DNA of 55,607 nucleotides, taken from positions 1 through 55,607 of the forward strand of contig DAHUYE010000034.1 of the NCBI GenBank assembly GCA_027315345.1, given 5' to 3'. Source of the DNA: Actinomycetota bacterium (GTDB taxonomy: Bacteria > Actinomycetota > Acidimicrobiia > Acidimicrobiales > JAJPHE01). Every line of letters begins with the position of its first letter. The stretch's first letter is position 1. This document shows, in pieces, positions 19,716-29,404 of this stretch. The notes beneath the pieces are model-generated. The model saw only the letters and a program-made list of their open reading frames with translations, made no database searches and was not told the origin of the DNA. The position numbers and the translations under genes are program-made.

Positions 19716-20675
19716 ATGAGCGCGCCCGCCGTCACCCTGCCCCCGGTGCTGGAGGCGCTGGATCGCCAGCCCCGGGCGGCGGCGGCCCTGGCCGCGGCGG
19801 TGCCGGGCCCCGTGCACGCTTACCTGCTGGTCGGCCCGGCCGGCCCGGCCAAAGCGGCCGCGGTGGCCTTCGGCGCCGCCCTGCTGTGTCCTGACGGTGG
19901 CTGTGGCCGGTGCCGGGTGTGCCAGCGGGTGCTCGGCGGCAATCACCCCGACCTGGTCTTGGTGGAGCGGGTGGGGGCGTCCATCAACGTGGACCAGGCC
20001 CGGGAGATCACCCGGGTGGCGGCCCGCAGCCCCTTGGAGGGCGAGCGGAAAGTGCTGGTCCTCACCGACTTCCATCTGGTCGGCCCGGCGGCTCCCGCCC
20101 TGCTCAAGACCCTGGAGGAGCCGAGCCCCAGCACCATCCTGGTGGTGACGGCGGAGCGGATCACCCCGGAGCTGGTCACCATCGCCAGCCGGTGCGTGAA
20201 GGTAGAGGTGGCCGACCCCGGGGCGGCGGTGGTGGACGAGGCCTTCCAGGCCCGGATGGCGGCCTGGAAGGCCGTTCCGGACCGCCTGGACGGCACCGGA
20301 GCAGCCGCCATCGCCCTGGCCACCGAGCTGATCGAATCCCTCGACGCGGCCGTGGAGCCGGTCCGGGCCCGCCAGGCCGAGGAGGCCCAGGCCGCCGCCG
20401 CCCGGGCCAAGGCCACCGGGGAGCGTGCCAACACCAAGGAAACCGAGGAACGCCAGCGCCGGGAGCAGCGCCGGGCCCGCATGGATGAACTGAGGGCCGG
20501 CCTGGTTCAGCTGAGCGTGGCCTACCGGGACCGGCTGGTGGCCGCCCGATCCGCCTCTGAGGCCGAGGCCGCCGCCCGGGCGGCCGCCACCATCGGTGAG
20601 GCCGGGCGCGAGCTCATCCGCAACCCCAACGAGTCCCTGATGCTCCAGGTCCTGTTCCTGCGGATCGGGAAGTAG
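19716..20675 (+). CDS. holB: DNA polymerase III subunit delta-prime
   Basis: The 319-residue clamp-loader subunit has a zinc module CPDGGCGRCRVC near residue 57, a degenerate P-loop (VGPAGPAKAA) unable to bind ATP as usual for delta-prime, the HPD motif (GNHPDLVLVE) and LLKTLEEPSPSTILVV, typical of the family. The C-terminal half contains an unusual Ala/Glu/Arg-rich helical, probably coiled-coil segment (residues ~205-265). ATG 19716 was chosen over the longer open frame, which overlaps tmk. It acts with DnaX and HolA to load the sliding clamp. Confidence 0.93.
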   Translation: MSAPAVTLPPVLEALDRQPRAAAALAAAVPGPVHAYLLVGPAGPAKAAAVAFGAALLCPDGGCGRCRVCQRVLGGNHPDLVLVERVGASINVDQAREITRVAARSPLEGERKVLVLTDFHLVGPAAPALLKTLEEPSPSTILVVTAERITPELVTIASRCVKVEVADPGAAVVDEAFQARMAAWKAVPDRLDGTGAAAIALATELIESLDAAVEPVRARQAEEAQAAAARAKATGERANTKETEERQRREQRRARMDELRAGLVQLSVAYRDRLVAARSASEAEAAARAAATIGEAGRELIRNPNESLMLQVLFLRIGK

Positions 20676-20724
20676 GAACCGCAACAGATCGGACCGGTTC
20701 GACTCTCGAGCCGAAAGGACTTCG

Positions 20725-22644
20725 GTGAGGGAGCCCGAACCTTCCCGAGTGGGAACTTCTCCGATCCGCCTCCGGCCGTACAGGATGGGTGTCTTCCTCG
20801 GGCTGGGACTGCTCTGGGTGGGCAGCCTCCTGAGCGTGCCCGCCCAGGCCGGACCGGCTCGGACGGGTGGAAGTCCGGGGGCGCCGGCCGCCGCCATGCC
20901 CTGGCTCAGCGTCTCCCACCCGGCGGGAGGACAGGCGCAGATAGTCGACCCGTACGGTCGGAGCGTGATCCTGCGCGGGGTCAACCTGGTCGGTCTCGAG
21001 GACGACTACTACACCACCTCGGCGGTCGGCACCGGCGGCTACTCCGCCGCCCCCTTCTGGCCCGTCGATCCGGCTCGCTACCAGGGTCGCTGCCCGGCCA
21101 ACTCCCATGACATATCCGAGCCGCCGGTCTGCGAGGTCCAGGCCGGGCGGCCCGAATACGCGCAGTCATCCGCTCCGGGGTCCGGGGACGATCTGGCCCA
21201 GATGCGGGCGCTGGGCTTCGACGTCATCCGCCTTCCCGTGAACTGGAGCCAGCTCGAGCCGAGCCCGGGTCATTACAGCTCGACCTACATCGACCGCATC
21301 GCCCAGGTGGTCGGCTGGGCCGCCCAGCAGAACATCTACGTGATCATCGACATGCACGAGGACAACTACTCCCGCTTCACCCCGGCCTCGGCGCCGGTGT
21401 CGGCGCCCCCGGTCGTCTCGGCCAGCCAGGAGAGCGGGGGACATGCCGACGGGGCCCCACCCTGGGCCGTCATGAGCCAAGGGGCCCCGGCCGAGGCCCT
21501 GGCTGGACAAAGTGTGTTCAACGCCTACGTGGAGACCGCTTTCACCAACTTCTGGCTGAACCGGACCCCCACCAACGCCGCCGGCCAGGCGCTGCCCGCC
21601 GGCCAGGCCCCCGGGACGGGCCTGCAGGACCACTACATAGGGGCCATGGTCCAGCTGGCCAAACGCTTCGTCAACGACCCCACCGTGGTCGGTTACGACG
21701 TCATGAACGAGCCGCTGCCGGGATTCCTGGCCCCTGGCCTGTTCGATCAGAACTATCTCTATCCCTTCTACGCCAGGGTCATCGAGGCGTTGACCGGCAC
21801 CGTTCAGGGCATCCCTTGTCCGGCGTCGAGCTCCTACACCGCCGGCTGTAGCTATCCCGACCAGGGAGTCGATGACCGGCGCCACCTCTTCTTCGTCGAG
21901 CCTATGGCGGCCCGGAATCTGACCGATGCGGCCGTCGGGGCCTCGGCCCCCTTCACCGCCTACCCGAACATCGTGTACGCCCCCCATGCCTATACCCATG
22001 TCTTCACCGTGGACACCGACGTCCCGGGGGGAGCGGCGTCCGCGGTCTATCCGACCAGCTACAACCAGGCCATGCAGACCGCCTCCCTGGAGGCACGTGC
22101 CCTGGGCGCCGCCTTGTTCATCGGTGAGTACGGGAACTCCGCCGACCAGGACGGCACCATCCTGGCCCAGGAGACGGCCGCCCAACAGACAGCCATGGTC
22201 GGTTCGACCCTGTGGGCCTGGAAGGGCAACTGCGGATCCGGCCAGACCGCCGCCGAGTGCGAGCCCGGACTGTGGTCCGTGTACCAGGGGGACCCCTCGG
22301 CCACTCCGGCTCAGAACCTGGGTCTCATCGCCACCCGAGTGACCTATCTGGACCGGGCCTGGCCCCGAGCCACCGCCGGCACCCTCCAGGGCTACGCCTA
22401 TGACCCGTCCACCGGCGCCTTTTCGATGTCGGCCTCCGGCGCCGGGGCGGTGAGAAGAGGGGACAGGGACCACGAGACGGTCGTCTACGCGCCGGGACCA
22501 CTGGCGGGACCCGTGGTGGTGACGGGCGCGGCCCGCCTCGACGCCGTGATAGCCGAACCGGACGGAACCCGCCTCGTCTACGTGGCGCCGACCGGCCCGG
22601 CCGGCTACGGCGTCGAATTGTCCAGCCGGCCCGCGGCCGGATGA
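20725..22644 (+). CDS. Secreted GH5 glycosidase (endoglycoceramidase-like)
   Basis: The 639-residue protein has an N-terminal signal/anchor (MGVFLGLGLLWVGSLLSVPAQA after a short Arg-rich leader). The (beta/alpha)8 barrel shows ILRGVNLVG, YVIIDMHED, the acid/base Glu329 in VMNEPLPG and the nucleophile Glu468 in FIGEYGNSA, followed by STLWAWK. Insertions and the C-terminal beta domain resemble GH5 enzymes of the endoglycoceramidase/glucocerebrosidase type rather than plain cellulases; the actual substrate is unknown. GTG 20725 has AAAGGA five bases upstream. The stop overlaps the next start (ATGA). Confidence 0.88.
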   Translation: MREPEPSRVGTSPIRLRPYRMGVFLGLGLLWVGSLLSVPAQAGPARTGGSPGAPAAAMPWLSVSHPAGGQAQIVDPYGRSVILRGVNLVGLEDDYYTTSAVGTGGYSAAPFWPVDPARYQGRCPANSHDISEPPVCEVQAGRPEYAQSSAPGSGDDLAQMRALGFDVIRLPVNWSQLEPSPGHYSSTYIDRIAQVVGWAAQQNIYVIIDMHEDNYSRFTPASAPVSAPPVVSASQESGGHADGAPPWAVMSQGAPAEALAGQSVFNAYVETAFTNFWLNRTPTNAAGQALPAGQAPGTGLQDHYIGAMVQLAKRFVNDPTVVGYDVMNEPLPGFLAPGLFDQNYLYPFYARVIEALTGTVQGIPCPASSSYTAGCSYPDQGVDDRRHLFFVEPMAARNLTDAAVGASAPFTAYPNIVYAPHAYTHVFTVDTDVPGGAASAVYPTSYNQAMQTASLEARALGAALFIGEYGNSADQDGTILAQETAAQQTAMVGSTLWAWKGNCGSGQTAAECEPGLWSVYQGDPSATPAQNLGLIATRVTYLDRAWPRATAGTLQGYAYDPSTGAFSMSASGAGAVRRGDRDHETVVYAPGPLAGPVVVTGAARLDAVIAEPDGTRLVYVAPTGPAGYGVELSSRPAAG

Positions 22645-23873
22645 GCGCGCCCCGTCGCGGCCCACAGCCGCCGCGGCCGTTCCGGGTCTTGCGCTGGGTG
22701 CCGCTATCGGCGGTGGCCATCGGCATAGCCGGGGCCCTGGTGGTGGCGGCGGCCCCGTGGAGCTCGGGCGCCATCCCCTACGGCTCGGGCTCGGGGCTGG
22801 AGGGGGGTCCGGCGGTGATACCGGGCTTCAGCGTGCCGCTCGGATACCACGTCGTCTACCGGGTGTCGGGCCAGGGCCTGTCGCCCTACACCGAACAGAT
22901 CTGGGCCGACCGGCCCTTCGACAGCGTGGATCAGACCCAGTCCGGCCCGCCTCCCGGCGGCCCGATCGACCTGGCCACGGTGTCCCGCCTGGGCGCCGAG
23001 GTGCTGACCACCGGTCATTCCGAGCCCGCCCTCATCCATGTCCCGGTGATGATGGGGGCCAGGGACGTCCGGCTGGACGCGGTGATCAGCTCCGCCCTCA
23101 ACGGGGGCTTCCTGCGTTATGAGGGGACATCGACGGTTCTCGGCCGCCGGTGCTGGAACTACCGCAGCGCCCAGTCCCTGGCCGTCACCGGGGCCATGGC
23201 CAAGCTGAGCGGGACCGGAAACTACGTGCTCAGTTGTGTCGACGCCGACGGCATCGTCCTGGCCGAGGCCACCTACAAGAACGCCCGGCTGACCCAGCTA
23301 CGCCAGGCCGTCAGCCTGTCGGTGGGGACGGTGGCGGGAGACACGGCCGAGTACCAGATGGCGGCGGTGACGACTCCATTCAGCCAGGGGGGTGGGTCCT
23401 TCCAGGCCCTGACCCTGTCCAGTTCGCCCCCCGGGCTGTCCTGGATGGCCACCTGGGTCCCGCCCGGCTTCGCCCACGCCGGCCGCTACGCCGTGGTGCC
23501 ATCCCAGCCCCAGCTCTTCGACCAGAGCTCGGGCCAGCCGCCCAGCCCGCTGGGCGTGCCCTCGGGTCTGGTGTCCGAACTCGACGACGCCTATGTGTCC
23601 GGCCCGAACCTCATCGTGGTCCAGCAGGGAGTGACGGCCGGTAACTCGGTGTTCAAGGCTCCGACCGGGGGCGTGAACGTCGCCCTCGGAGCGGTCATGG
23701 GCACCGGCCAGCTGATGCTGTCGGCCACGGCGTCCTTCGTCAGCGCCGAGCCCGACGGGGGGTCCCACTTCGTCCGGGTGTCGGGGACCGTCCCCCCGGC
23801 CGAACTGGTCCGGGTGGCCCGATCCCTGGTGCGGGAAAGCCCGGGGCGACTGGTGCAGCTCCAGGGCGGTTGA
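22641..23873 (+). CDS. Membrane-anchored protein of unknown function (possible LolA/RseB-like fold)
   Basis: The 410-residue protein has one N-terminal membrane segment (VPLSAVAIGIAGALVVAAA) and an outside domain rich in beta strands. Phrases such as YHVVYRVSG, LRYEGTSTVLGRRCWNY and SWMATWVPPGFA recall the RseB/MucB or LolA-like lipid-binding fold, which can sense envelope state, but I see no decisive motif. It is translationally coupled to the GH5 gene, so it may work with that enzyme at the cell surface. The start overlaps the GH5 stop by 4 nt. Confidence 0.7.
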   Translation: MSAPRRGPQPPRPFRVLRWVPLSAVAIGIAGALVVAAAPWSSGAIPYGSGSGLEGGPAVIPGFSVPLGYHVVYRVSGQGLSPYTEQIWADRPFDSVDQTQSGPPPGGPIDLATVSRLGAEVLTTGHSEPALIHVPVMMGARDVRLDAVISSALNGGFLRYEGTSTVLGRRCWNYRSAQSLAVTGAMAKLSGTGNYVLSCVDADGIVLAEATYKNARLTQLRQAVSLSVGTVAGDTAEYQMAAVTTPFSQGGGSFQALTLSSSPPGLSWMATWVPPGFAHAGRYAVVPSQPQLFDQSSGQPPSPLGVPSGLVSELDDAYVSGPNLIVVQQGVTAGNSVFKAPTGGVNVALGAVMGTGQLMLSATASFVSAEPDGGSHFVRVSGTVPPAELVRVARSLVRESPGRLVQLQGG

Positions 23874-24031
23874 TTAGGTTCTGCCCGAGTTGAAGGGATT
23901 TGTCCGGTTCGGGCGGAGTGCCGGACCGGCCGGGTCGGACTGGGCAGGAAAGTTGGGGCCGGCAGGGATCCACCTGCCGCGATCGCACATGGGGGGTTCA
24001 TGTCCGCAGGGCATGGTCGGGGGAACGCCAG

Positions 24032-26254
24032 ATGACCACAGTGACCCCGGGCTTGGGCGCCGGCGCCCCGGCCGTGGCCAGCCGGCTCGACAGGTGGGTG
24101 GAGGACGCCCGGGTCCGGCGGGCCTTCAACTGGGCGGCGGCGGCCCTGGCCCTGTACTGGGTGGTGGAGCGGCTCTGGGATCCCCCCGTCGGGGTCATCC
24201 TCAAAGGCGCCGTCATCGGCGGCCTCTACTCCCTCCTGGCCCTGGGTGTGGCGCTGGTCTACCGGGCCAACCGGATCATCAACTTCGCCCAGGGCGACAT
24301 GGGGGGCGCCCCGGCGGCCCTGACCGTGATGCTCCTGGCCGCATCCCACTGGCCCTATCCGCTGGCCATCGCCACCGGCCTGGTGTCCGGAGTGGTGGTC
24401 GGGGTGGTGGTCGAGTTCGTCATCATCCGGAACTTCTCCCGGGCCCCCCGCCTGGTGCTGACGGTGGTGACCATCGGCATCTCCCAGCTGCTCACCATCG
24501 TGGAAGTCGATCTGCCTCAGTGGTTCGGGTCCAAGGCCCCTCCCCAAACCTTCCCGTCCCCGTTCAACTTCCACTTCAACATCGGGCCCGTCCGCTTCTA
24601 CGGCAACGACGTGCTGGCCATGGTGATGATCCCGGTGGTCATCGTCGGGCTGGGATACTTCCTCAACCGGACCAATATCGGCGTGGCGGTGCGGGCCTGC
24701 GCCGAGAGCGCCGATCGCGCCTCGTTGCTCGGCGTGCCCATCAAGCGGGTCAATCTCACGGTGTGGGCGGTGGCCTCGCTGATGGCCACCATCGCCATCA
24801 TCCTCAACGCCGGGGTGGTCGGCCTCGGCATCGGCTCTCCCCTCGGCCTGTCGGTCCTGCTGCTCGCCCTGGCCGCATGCGTGCTCGGGCGCATGGAGAA
24901 CATGGTGGTCATAGCCGGGGCCGCCATCCTGCTCGGGGTGGTCCAGCAGTCGGTGGTCTGGCACACCGGATCCTCGGACCAGGTCTACATCATCGAATTC
25001 CTCGTCATCATGGTCGGCCTGCTGGCCCAGCGGGGCCGGCTGGCCACCCGGGCCGAGACGGCCGGCCTGTCGACCTGGACCGCCATCCGGGAGGTCCGCC
25101 CCATCCCTCCCGAACTCCGCCGCCTGCCCGAGGTGCTCTACACCCGGGCCGGGCTGGCCGTGGCCGGAGGCGCCCTCGTGCTGTTCATCCCCGCCCTGGT
25201 CGGTGAGGCCCGCACCGTCCTGGCCAGCTTCCTGTGCGCCTACCTCATCATCGCCCTGTCCATGTGGGTCCTGGTGGGCTGGACCGGCCAGATCAGCCTC
25301 GGACAGTTCGGCTTCGTGGGAGTCGGCTCCACCGTGGCGGCCTGGACCAGCCTGCACTGGCACATGGACATCAGCCTCCAACTGGCTGGCGCCGGCGTCA
25401 TCGGCGCCCTGGTGGCCGTGCTCATCGGCATCCCGGCCCTCCGTATACGCGGGCTGATGCTGGCCGTGGCCACCCTCGCCTTCGGCTTCGGAGCCAACTT
25501 CTTCCTGCTCTCGTCCAGTCACTTCTCCTGGATCCCCGACGCTTTCACCCAGATCCCCCGCCTGCCCCTGTTCGGGCGGGTGGACCTGTCCAGTTCCAAC
25601 CGCTTCTACTACTTCTCGCTGGCCGTGCTGCTGCTGTGCGTCGTGGCCGTCCTCGGCCTGCGCAACAGCCGCATCGGGCGGGTGCTCATCGCCGTAAGGG
25701 AGAACGAGCGGGGGGTGCAGGCCTACGGGGTCAACCTGACCCGGACCAAGCTCACCGGCTTCGCCATCTCCGGTTTCCTGGCCGCCGTGGCCGGCGTGCT
25801 GATCTTCGGCGGCCAGCAGTACCTGTACTCGGGCGCCGCCGACCCGCAGTCGAGCCTCGACGTGTTCGTCATGGTGGTCATCGGTGGCCTGGGCTCGATG
25901 ACGGGTGTCTTCGCCGGGGCCATCTACCTGGAGGGTCTGTCCTGGCTGACGACCTCGGTGCCCCACTCCATCCAGAGCATCTTCACCCTGGCCGGCTCCG
26001 GCCTGGGGCTCATCATCATCCTGGCCTTCCTGCCCGGAGGGGTCGGCTCGGCCATCTACCTGGGCCGGGACCGGCTGTTGCGCCTGGTGGCCGACCGGCG
26101 GGGAATAGTGGTCCCGAGCCTGGTGGCCGACATGGCCGTGTACCGGGACGAGCCCGACCCGGCGGCGGGGGCCCCTCCGGAGGAGATGGATCCGCTGGCC
26201 GCCCTGGAGGCGGGCGAGGCGCTGGAATTGCTGGCGGGGTCGGGTCGGTCGTGA
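24032..26254 (+). CDS. Fused branched-chain amino acid ABC permease LivH-LivM
   Basis: The 740-residue protein joins both permease halves in one chain. The LivH half (~residues 40-330) shows LVYRANRIINFAQGD and VRACAESADRASLLG. After a hydrophilic linker the LivM half (~370-690) shows WTGQISLGQFGFVGVGS, LRIRGLMLAVATLAFG, AVRENERGVQAYGVN and the coupling-region motif FVMVVIGGLGSMTGVFAGA. ATG 24032 follows GGGGGA and starts a typical cytosolic N-terminus; the open frame extends upstream without homology-like sequence. The stop overlaps the GTG of the ATPase gene (GTGA). About 155 bp upstream hold no gene. Confidence 0.93.
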   Translation: MTTVTPGLGAGAPAVASRLDRWVEDARVRRAFNWAAAALALYWVVERLWDPPVGVILKGAVIGGLYSLLALGVALVYRANRIINFAQGDMGGAPAALTVMLLAASHWPYPLAIATGLVSGVVVGVVVEFVIIRNFSRAPRLVLTVVTIGISQLLTIVEVDLPQWFGSKAPPQTFPSPFNFHFNIGPVRFYGNDVLAMVMIPVVIVGLGYFLNRTNIGVAVRACAESADRASLLGVPIKRVNLTVWAVASLMATIAIILNAGVVGLGIGSPLGLSVLLLALAACVLGRMENMVVIAGAAILLGVVQQSVVWHTGSSDQVYIIEFLVIMVGLLAQRGRLATRAETAGLSTWTAIREVRPIPPELRRLPEVLYTRAGLAVAGGALVLFIPALVGEARTVLASFLCAYLIIALSMWVLVGWTGQISLGQFGFVGVGSTVAAWTSLHWHMDISLQLAGAGVIGALVAVLIGIPALRIRGLMLAVATLAFGFGANFFLLSSSHFSWIPDAFTQIPRLPLFGRVDLSSSNRFYYFSLAVLLLCVVAVLGLRNSRIGRVLIAVRENERGVQAYGVNLTRTKLTGFAISGFLAAVAGVLIFGGQQYLYSGAADPQSSLDVFVMVVIGGLGSMTGVFAGAIYLEGLSWLTTSVPHSIQSIFTLAGSGLGLIIILAFLPGGVGSAIYLGRDRLLRLVADRRGIVVPSLVADMAVYRDEPDPAAGAPPEEMDPLAALEAGEALELLAGSGRS

Positions 26255-29200
26255 GCCACGCCGAAGCCGACCTCACCGGTCGGACGGGATCAACATCGGC
26301 CCGGTCGCCGCGGGCGTTCTTCAGCCATCTGAGCCAACAGGTGGGCCCGAACGGGATGGGCCCGGTACTGGTGCTGATGCTGGCCTACGGCATCGAGCGC
26401 TTCACTGTTGCCGCCGTCGGCATCCTCGCCCCCAACATCCGCGACAGCTTCCATGTCTCCAACCAGACCTTCATCACCGTATCTACGCTCACCTCGATCC
26501 TTCCTGCCGTCGCCTCCGCCCACATGGGCTACCTGGCCGACCGCGTCAACCGGGTCCGCCTGGCCATCGTGGGAACCGTGGCCGTGGGAATCGTCGGCAT
26601 CGGCCTGGGCCTGTCCCCGACCTTCTGGCTCTTCGGCGTCCTGCTCTTCGCCGCCGGCCTCGGTCAGCTGGTCAACACGCCCACCCACAGCAGCCTGATC
26701 ACCGACTACTACCCGCCCAGCGCCCAGGGGATCACCTGGACCTTCTACCTCTTCGCCAGCGGCGCCATCGGGGTCGTGGCCGGACCGGTCAGCGGGGCGG
26801 TGGCGGCCCTCACCGGCTGGCGGGGCGCCTTCATCATCCTGTCCGTCCCGGTGATCGCCATCGTGGCCCTCCTGGCCCGGCTGCGCGACCCCGGCCGGGG
26901 CGCCTCGGTGGGCCTGGTGGGTGTTCTGGCCCAGAGCGAGGAACATGCCTCCTTCTGGGAGGGTTTCCGCCGCCTCCGGGCCATCCGGTCGCTGCGCCGG
27001 ACCTGGTGGGCGGCCGCCTTCTTCGGCGGCGGGGTGGTGGCCTTCGCCAACCTGCAGAGCATCTTCTTCCACGACGTCTACCACTTCGGCACCTTCGCCC
27101 GGGGCTACCTGCTCGGCCTCTTCGGCGTGGCCGGCCTGGTGGGCACGGTCATCGGCGGGCGCTATGTGCAGCGCTGGCTGCGCACCGCCAAGCCCGAACT
27201 GCTGCCGGTGGTGAACGGGCTCATGGTGGTCGAGTTCGGGGTCGGCACCATCCTCATGGGCGTGCTGCCCGGGCGCTGGCTGGCCGTCGCCATGCTCTTC
27301 GTGCTCGGCATCGGCGCCGCCGGCTTCGCCCCCGCCTACCAGGCCATGGTGGGTCTGGTCACGACCCCGCGCCTGCGGGGCCAGGCCTATTCGTACTCGC
27401 TCATCTGGGTGACCCTCGGGGCCATCATCGTCTCGGCCGTGATCGGCGGGATCGCCAACCATCACGAGCGGGCGGCCACCTGGGTGCTCGGCGCGCTCAT
27501 GGTCATGGCCGGGATGATCGAGGTGACGGCGCGCAAGTTCGTCTCCCGGGACGTGGCCCAGGCCCTGGCCGTCCAGGCCGCCGCCGATGTCGATTCCATC
27601 CTCACCATCCGGGGCCTGGAAGTGGCCTACACCGGAAACCTGCAGATTCTCTTCGGCGTGGATCTGGAGGTCAACGAGGGGGAGATAGTCGCCCTCCTGG
27701 GCACCAACGGCGCCGGTAAGTCGACTTTGCTGAAGGCGGTCAGCGGCACCATGGATCCGATCGGCGGGGTCATCTACTTCAACGGCCGGGATGTCACCCA
27801 CGCCGACGCCGTGACCAAGGCCACCCTGGGCATGGCCCTGGTGCCAGGGGATCGGGGGGTCTTCCCGTCGCTCACCGTGGCGGACAACCTGCGCATCGCC
27901 GGGTGGATGCTGCGCCGGGACCAGGCGTTCCTGGCCCACTCCACCGAGAAGGTCCTCGACTACTTCCCGGTGCTGCGGGAGCGCTGGAGCGTCCCGGCCG
28001 GCAACCTCTCGGGGGGAGAGCAGCAGATGCTGGCCCTGGGCCAGGCCCTGCTGGGCCGGCCCAAACTGCTCATGATCGACGAGCTTTCCCTGGGCCTGGC
28101 CCCCGCCATCGTGGGTCAGCTGCTGGAGACGGTGCGGCGCCTGGCCGAGGACGGGATCACCATCCTGCTGGTCGAGCAGTCCGTCAACGTCGCCCTCACC
28201 CTGGCCAAGCGGGCCGTGTTCATGGAGAAGGGCGAGATCCGCTTCAGCGGGCCCACCGAGGAACTGCTGAGCCGGCCCGACGTCCTGCGGGCGGTGTTCC
28301 TGGAGGGCACGGCCAGCGCCATGGGCGACCGGGAGGTGGAGAGCTCGGCCGATGGTCAGGACCCGGTTACGGCGGCGGAGCCGGCCAGTCCCTCCTTCGG
28401 CATCTCCTACCGGACCTCGGGCCTCAATGGGCACGTCTCGGCCGGACCGGCCCTGGAGACGATCGGGATCTCCAAGCGCTTCGGTGGCGTGGCCGCCACC
28501 CAGGACGTCAGCATCACCTTGCACCGGGGCGAGATCCTCGGGCTCATGGGCCCCAACGGGGCCGGCAAGACGACCATCTTCGACCTCATCTCCGGGTTCA
28601 TCCCGGTGGATTCCGGCCAGATCTTCCTGGACGGGACGGACATCACCAACCTCTCCCCGGATACCCGGGCCCGTCTTGGCCTGGGTCGGTCCTTCCAGGA
28701 CTCCAAGCTGTTCCCCGCTCTGACTGTGGCCGACACCATCAAGGTCGCCTTCGAATGCCAGCTGGAGGTGCGCGATCCCATCGCCGCCGCCGTGCGCCTC
28801 CCAGCCGTATCCGACTCCGAGCGGGATGTGCAGGAGCGGGTGGAGGAGCTGATCGAGATGGTCGGGCTGTCCGCTTTCCGCAACAAGTTCGTCTCCGAAC
28901 TGTCCACGGGAACCCGCCGGATGGTCGACCTGGCCTGCCTTCTGGCCCATGAGCCCAAGGTCATCCTCTTCGACGAGCCGTCCTCGGGGATCGCCCAGCG
29001 GGAGACCGAGGCGTTGGGTCCGGTGCTGCGACGCATTCGGGAGATGACGGACTCCAGTCTGCTGGTCATCGAACACGACATGCCGCTACTGACCGGGCTG
29101 GCGGATGAAGTGATCGCCCTGGAGTTGGGCCGCACCGTGCTGCGGGGCCGTCCCCAGGCGGTGCTGAGCGACCCCCGGGTGGTGGCCGCCTACCTGGGCA

Positions 29201-29382
29201 CCAGCACCGAGGCCGTGTTCCGCTCCGGAGCGGTCCATGCCGGCCCGGGAGCCGAGTCGGAAGCCGTTCCCCGCCCCCGGGCCGGCCGGGCGCGGGGCGT
29301 CACCAAGCGGGCTCCGGCCCGCAAGAGAGCAACCACTGCGAAGAAGGCGTCCCCGCGGACGCCGACCAAGAGAAGCGAGTGA
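26251..29382 (+). CDS. MFS transporter fused to LivF- and LivG-type ABC ATPases
   Basis: One uninterrupted 1043-residue frame. Residues ~35-440 form a 12-helix MFS domain with motif A GYLADRVNRVR. Residues ~449-690 are a LivF-type ATPase: Walker A GTNGAGKST (~485), LSGGEQQ (~586), Walker B LLMIDELSLG. Residues ~735-990 are a LivG-type ATPase: Walker A GPNGAGKTT (~767), signature LSTGTRR, Walker B VILFDEPSSG and H-loop IEHD. The tail is Lys/Arg-rich (KRAPARKRATTAKKAS). GTG 26251 overlaps the permease stop. The ATPases should serve the fused LivHM permease; the attached MFS domain is unexplained, perhaps a second exchanger or a membrane tether. Confidence 0.9.
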   Translation: MSHAEADLTGRTGSTSARSPRAFFSHLSQQVGPNGMGPVLVLMLAYGIERFTVAAVGILAPNIRDSFHVSNQTFITVSTLTSILPAVASAHMGYLADRVNRVRLAIVGTVAVGIVGIGLGLSPTFWLFGVLLFAAGLGQLVNTPTHSSLITDYYPPSAQGITWTFYLFASGAIGVVAGPVSGAVAALTGWRGAFIILSVPVIAIVALLARLRDPGRGASVGLVGVLAQSEEHASFWEGFRRLRAIRSLRRTWWAAAFFGGGVVAFANLQSIFFHDVYHFGTFARGYLLGLFGVAGLVGTVIGGRYVQRWLRTAKPELLPVVNGLMVVEFGVGTILMGVLPGRWLAVAMLFVLGIGAAGFAPAYQAMVGLVTTPRLRGQAYSYSLIWVTLGAIIVSAVIGGIANHHERAATWVLGALMVMAGMIEVTARKFVSRDVAQALAVQAAADVDSILTIRGLEVAYTGNLQILFGVDLEVNEGEIVALLGTNGAGKSTLLKAVSGTMDPIGGVIYFNGRDVTHADAVTKATLGMALVPGDRGVFPSLTVADNLRIAGWMLRRDQAFLAHSTEKVLDYFPVLRERWSVPAGNLSGGEQQMLALGQALLGRPKLLMIDELSLGLAPAIVGQLLETVRRLAEDGITILLVEQSVNVALTLAKRAVFMEKGEIRFSGPTEELLSRPDVLRAVFLEGTASAMGDREVESSADGQDPVTAAEPASPSFGISYRTSGLNGHVSAGPALETIGISKRFGGVAATQDVSITLHRGEILGLMGPNGAGKTTIFDLISGFIPVDSGQIFLDGTDITNLSPDTRARLGLGRSFQDSKLFPALTVADTIKVAFECQLEVRDPIAAAVRLPAVSDSERDVQERVEELIEMVGLSAFRNKFVSELSTGTRRMVDLACLLAHEPKVILFDEPSSGIAQRETEALGPVLRRIREMTDSSLLVIEHDMPLLTGLADEVIALELGRTVLRGRPQAVLSDPRVVAAYLGTSTEAVFRSGAVHAGPGAESEAVPRPRAGRARGVTKRAPARKRATTAKKASPRTPTKRSE

Positions 29383-29404
29383 GCGACATGGAGACAGAGG
29401 CGAT

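Noticed and set aside
23874-24031. Riboswitch or attenuator before the Liv operon
   Set aside because: No conserved riboswitch core or terminator/antiterminator pair could be drawn by eye.
25234-26250. 1382-residue reading of the MFS-ATPase frame
   Set aside because: The first 339 codons are an out-of-frame shadow of the LivM half; GTG 26251 is the coupled start.
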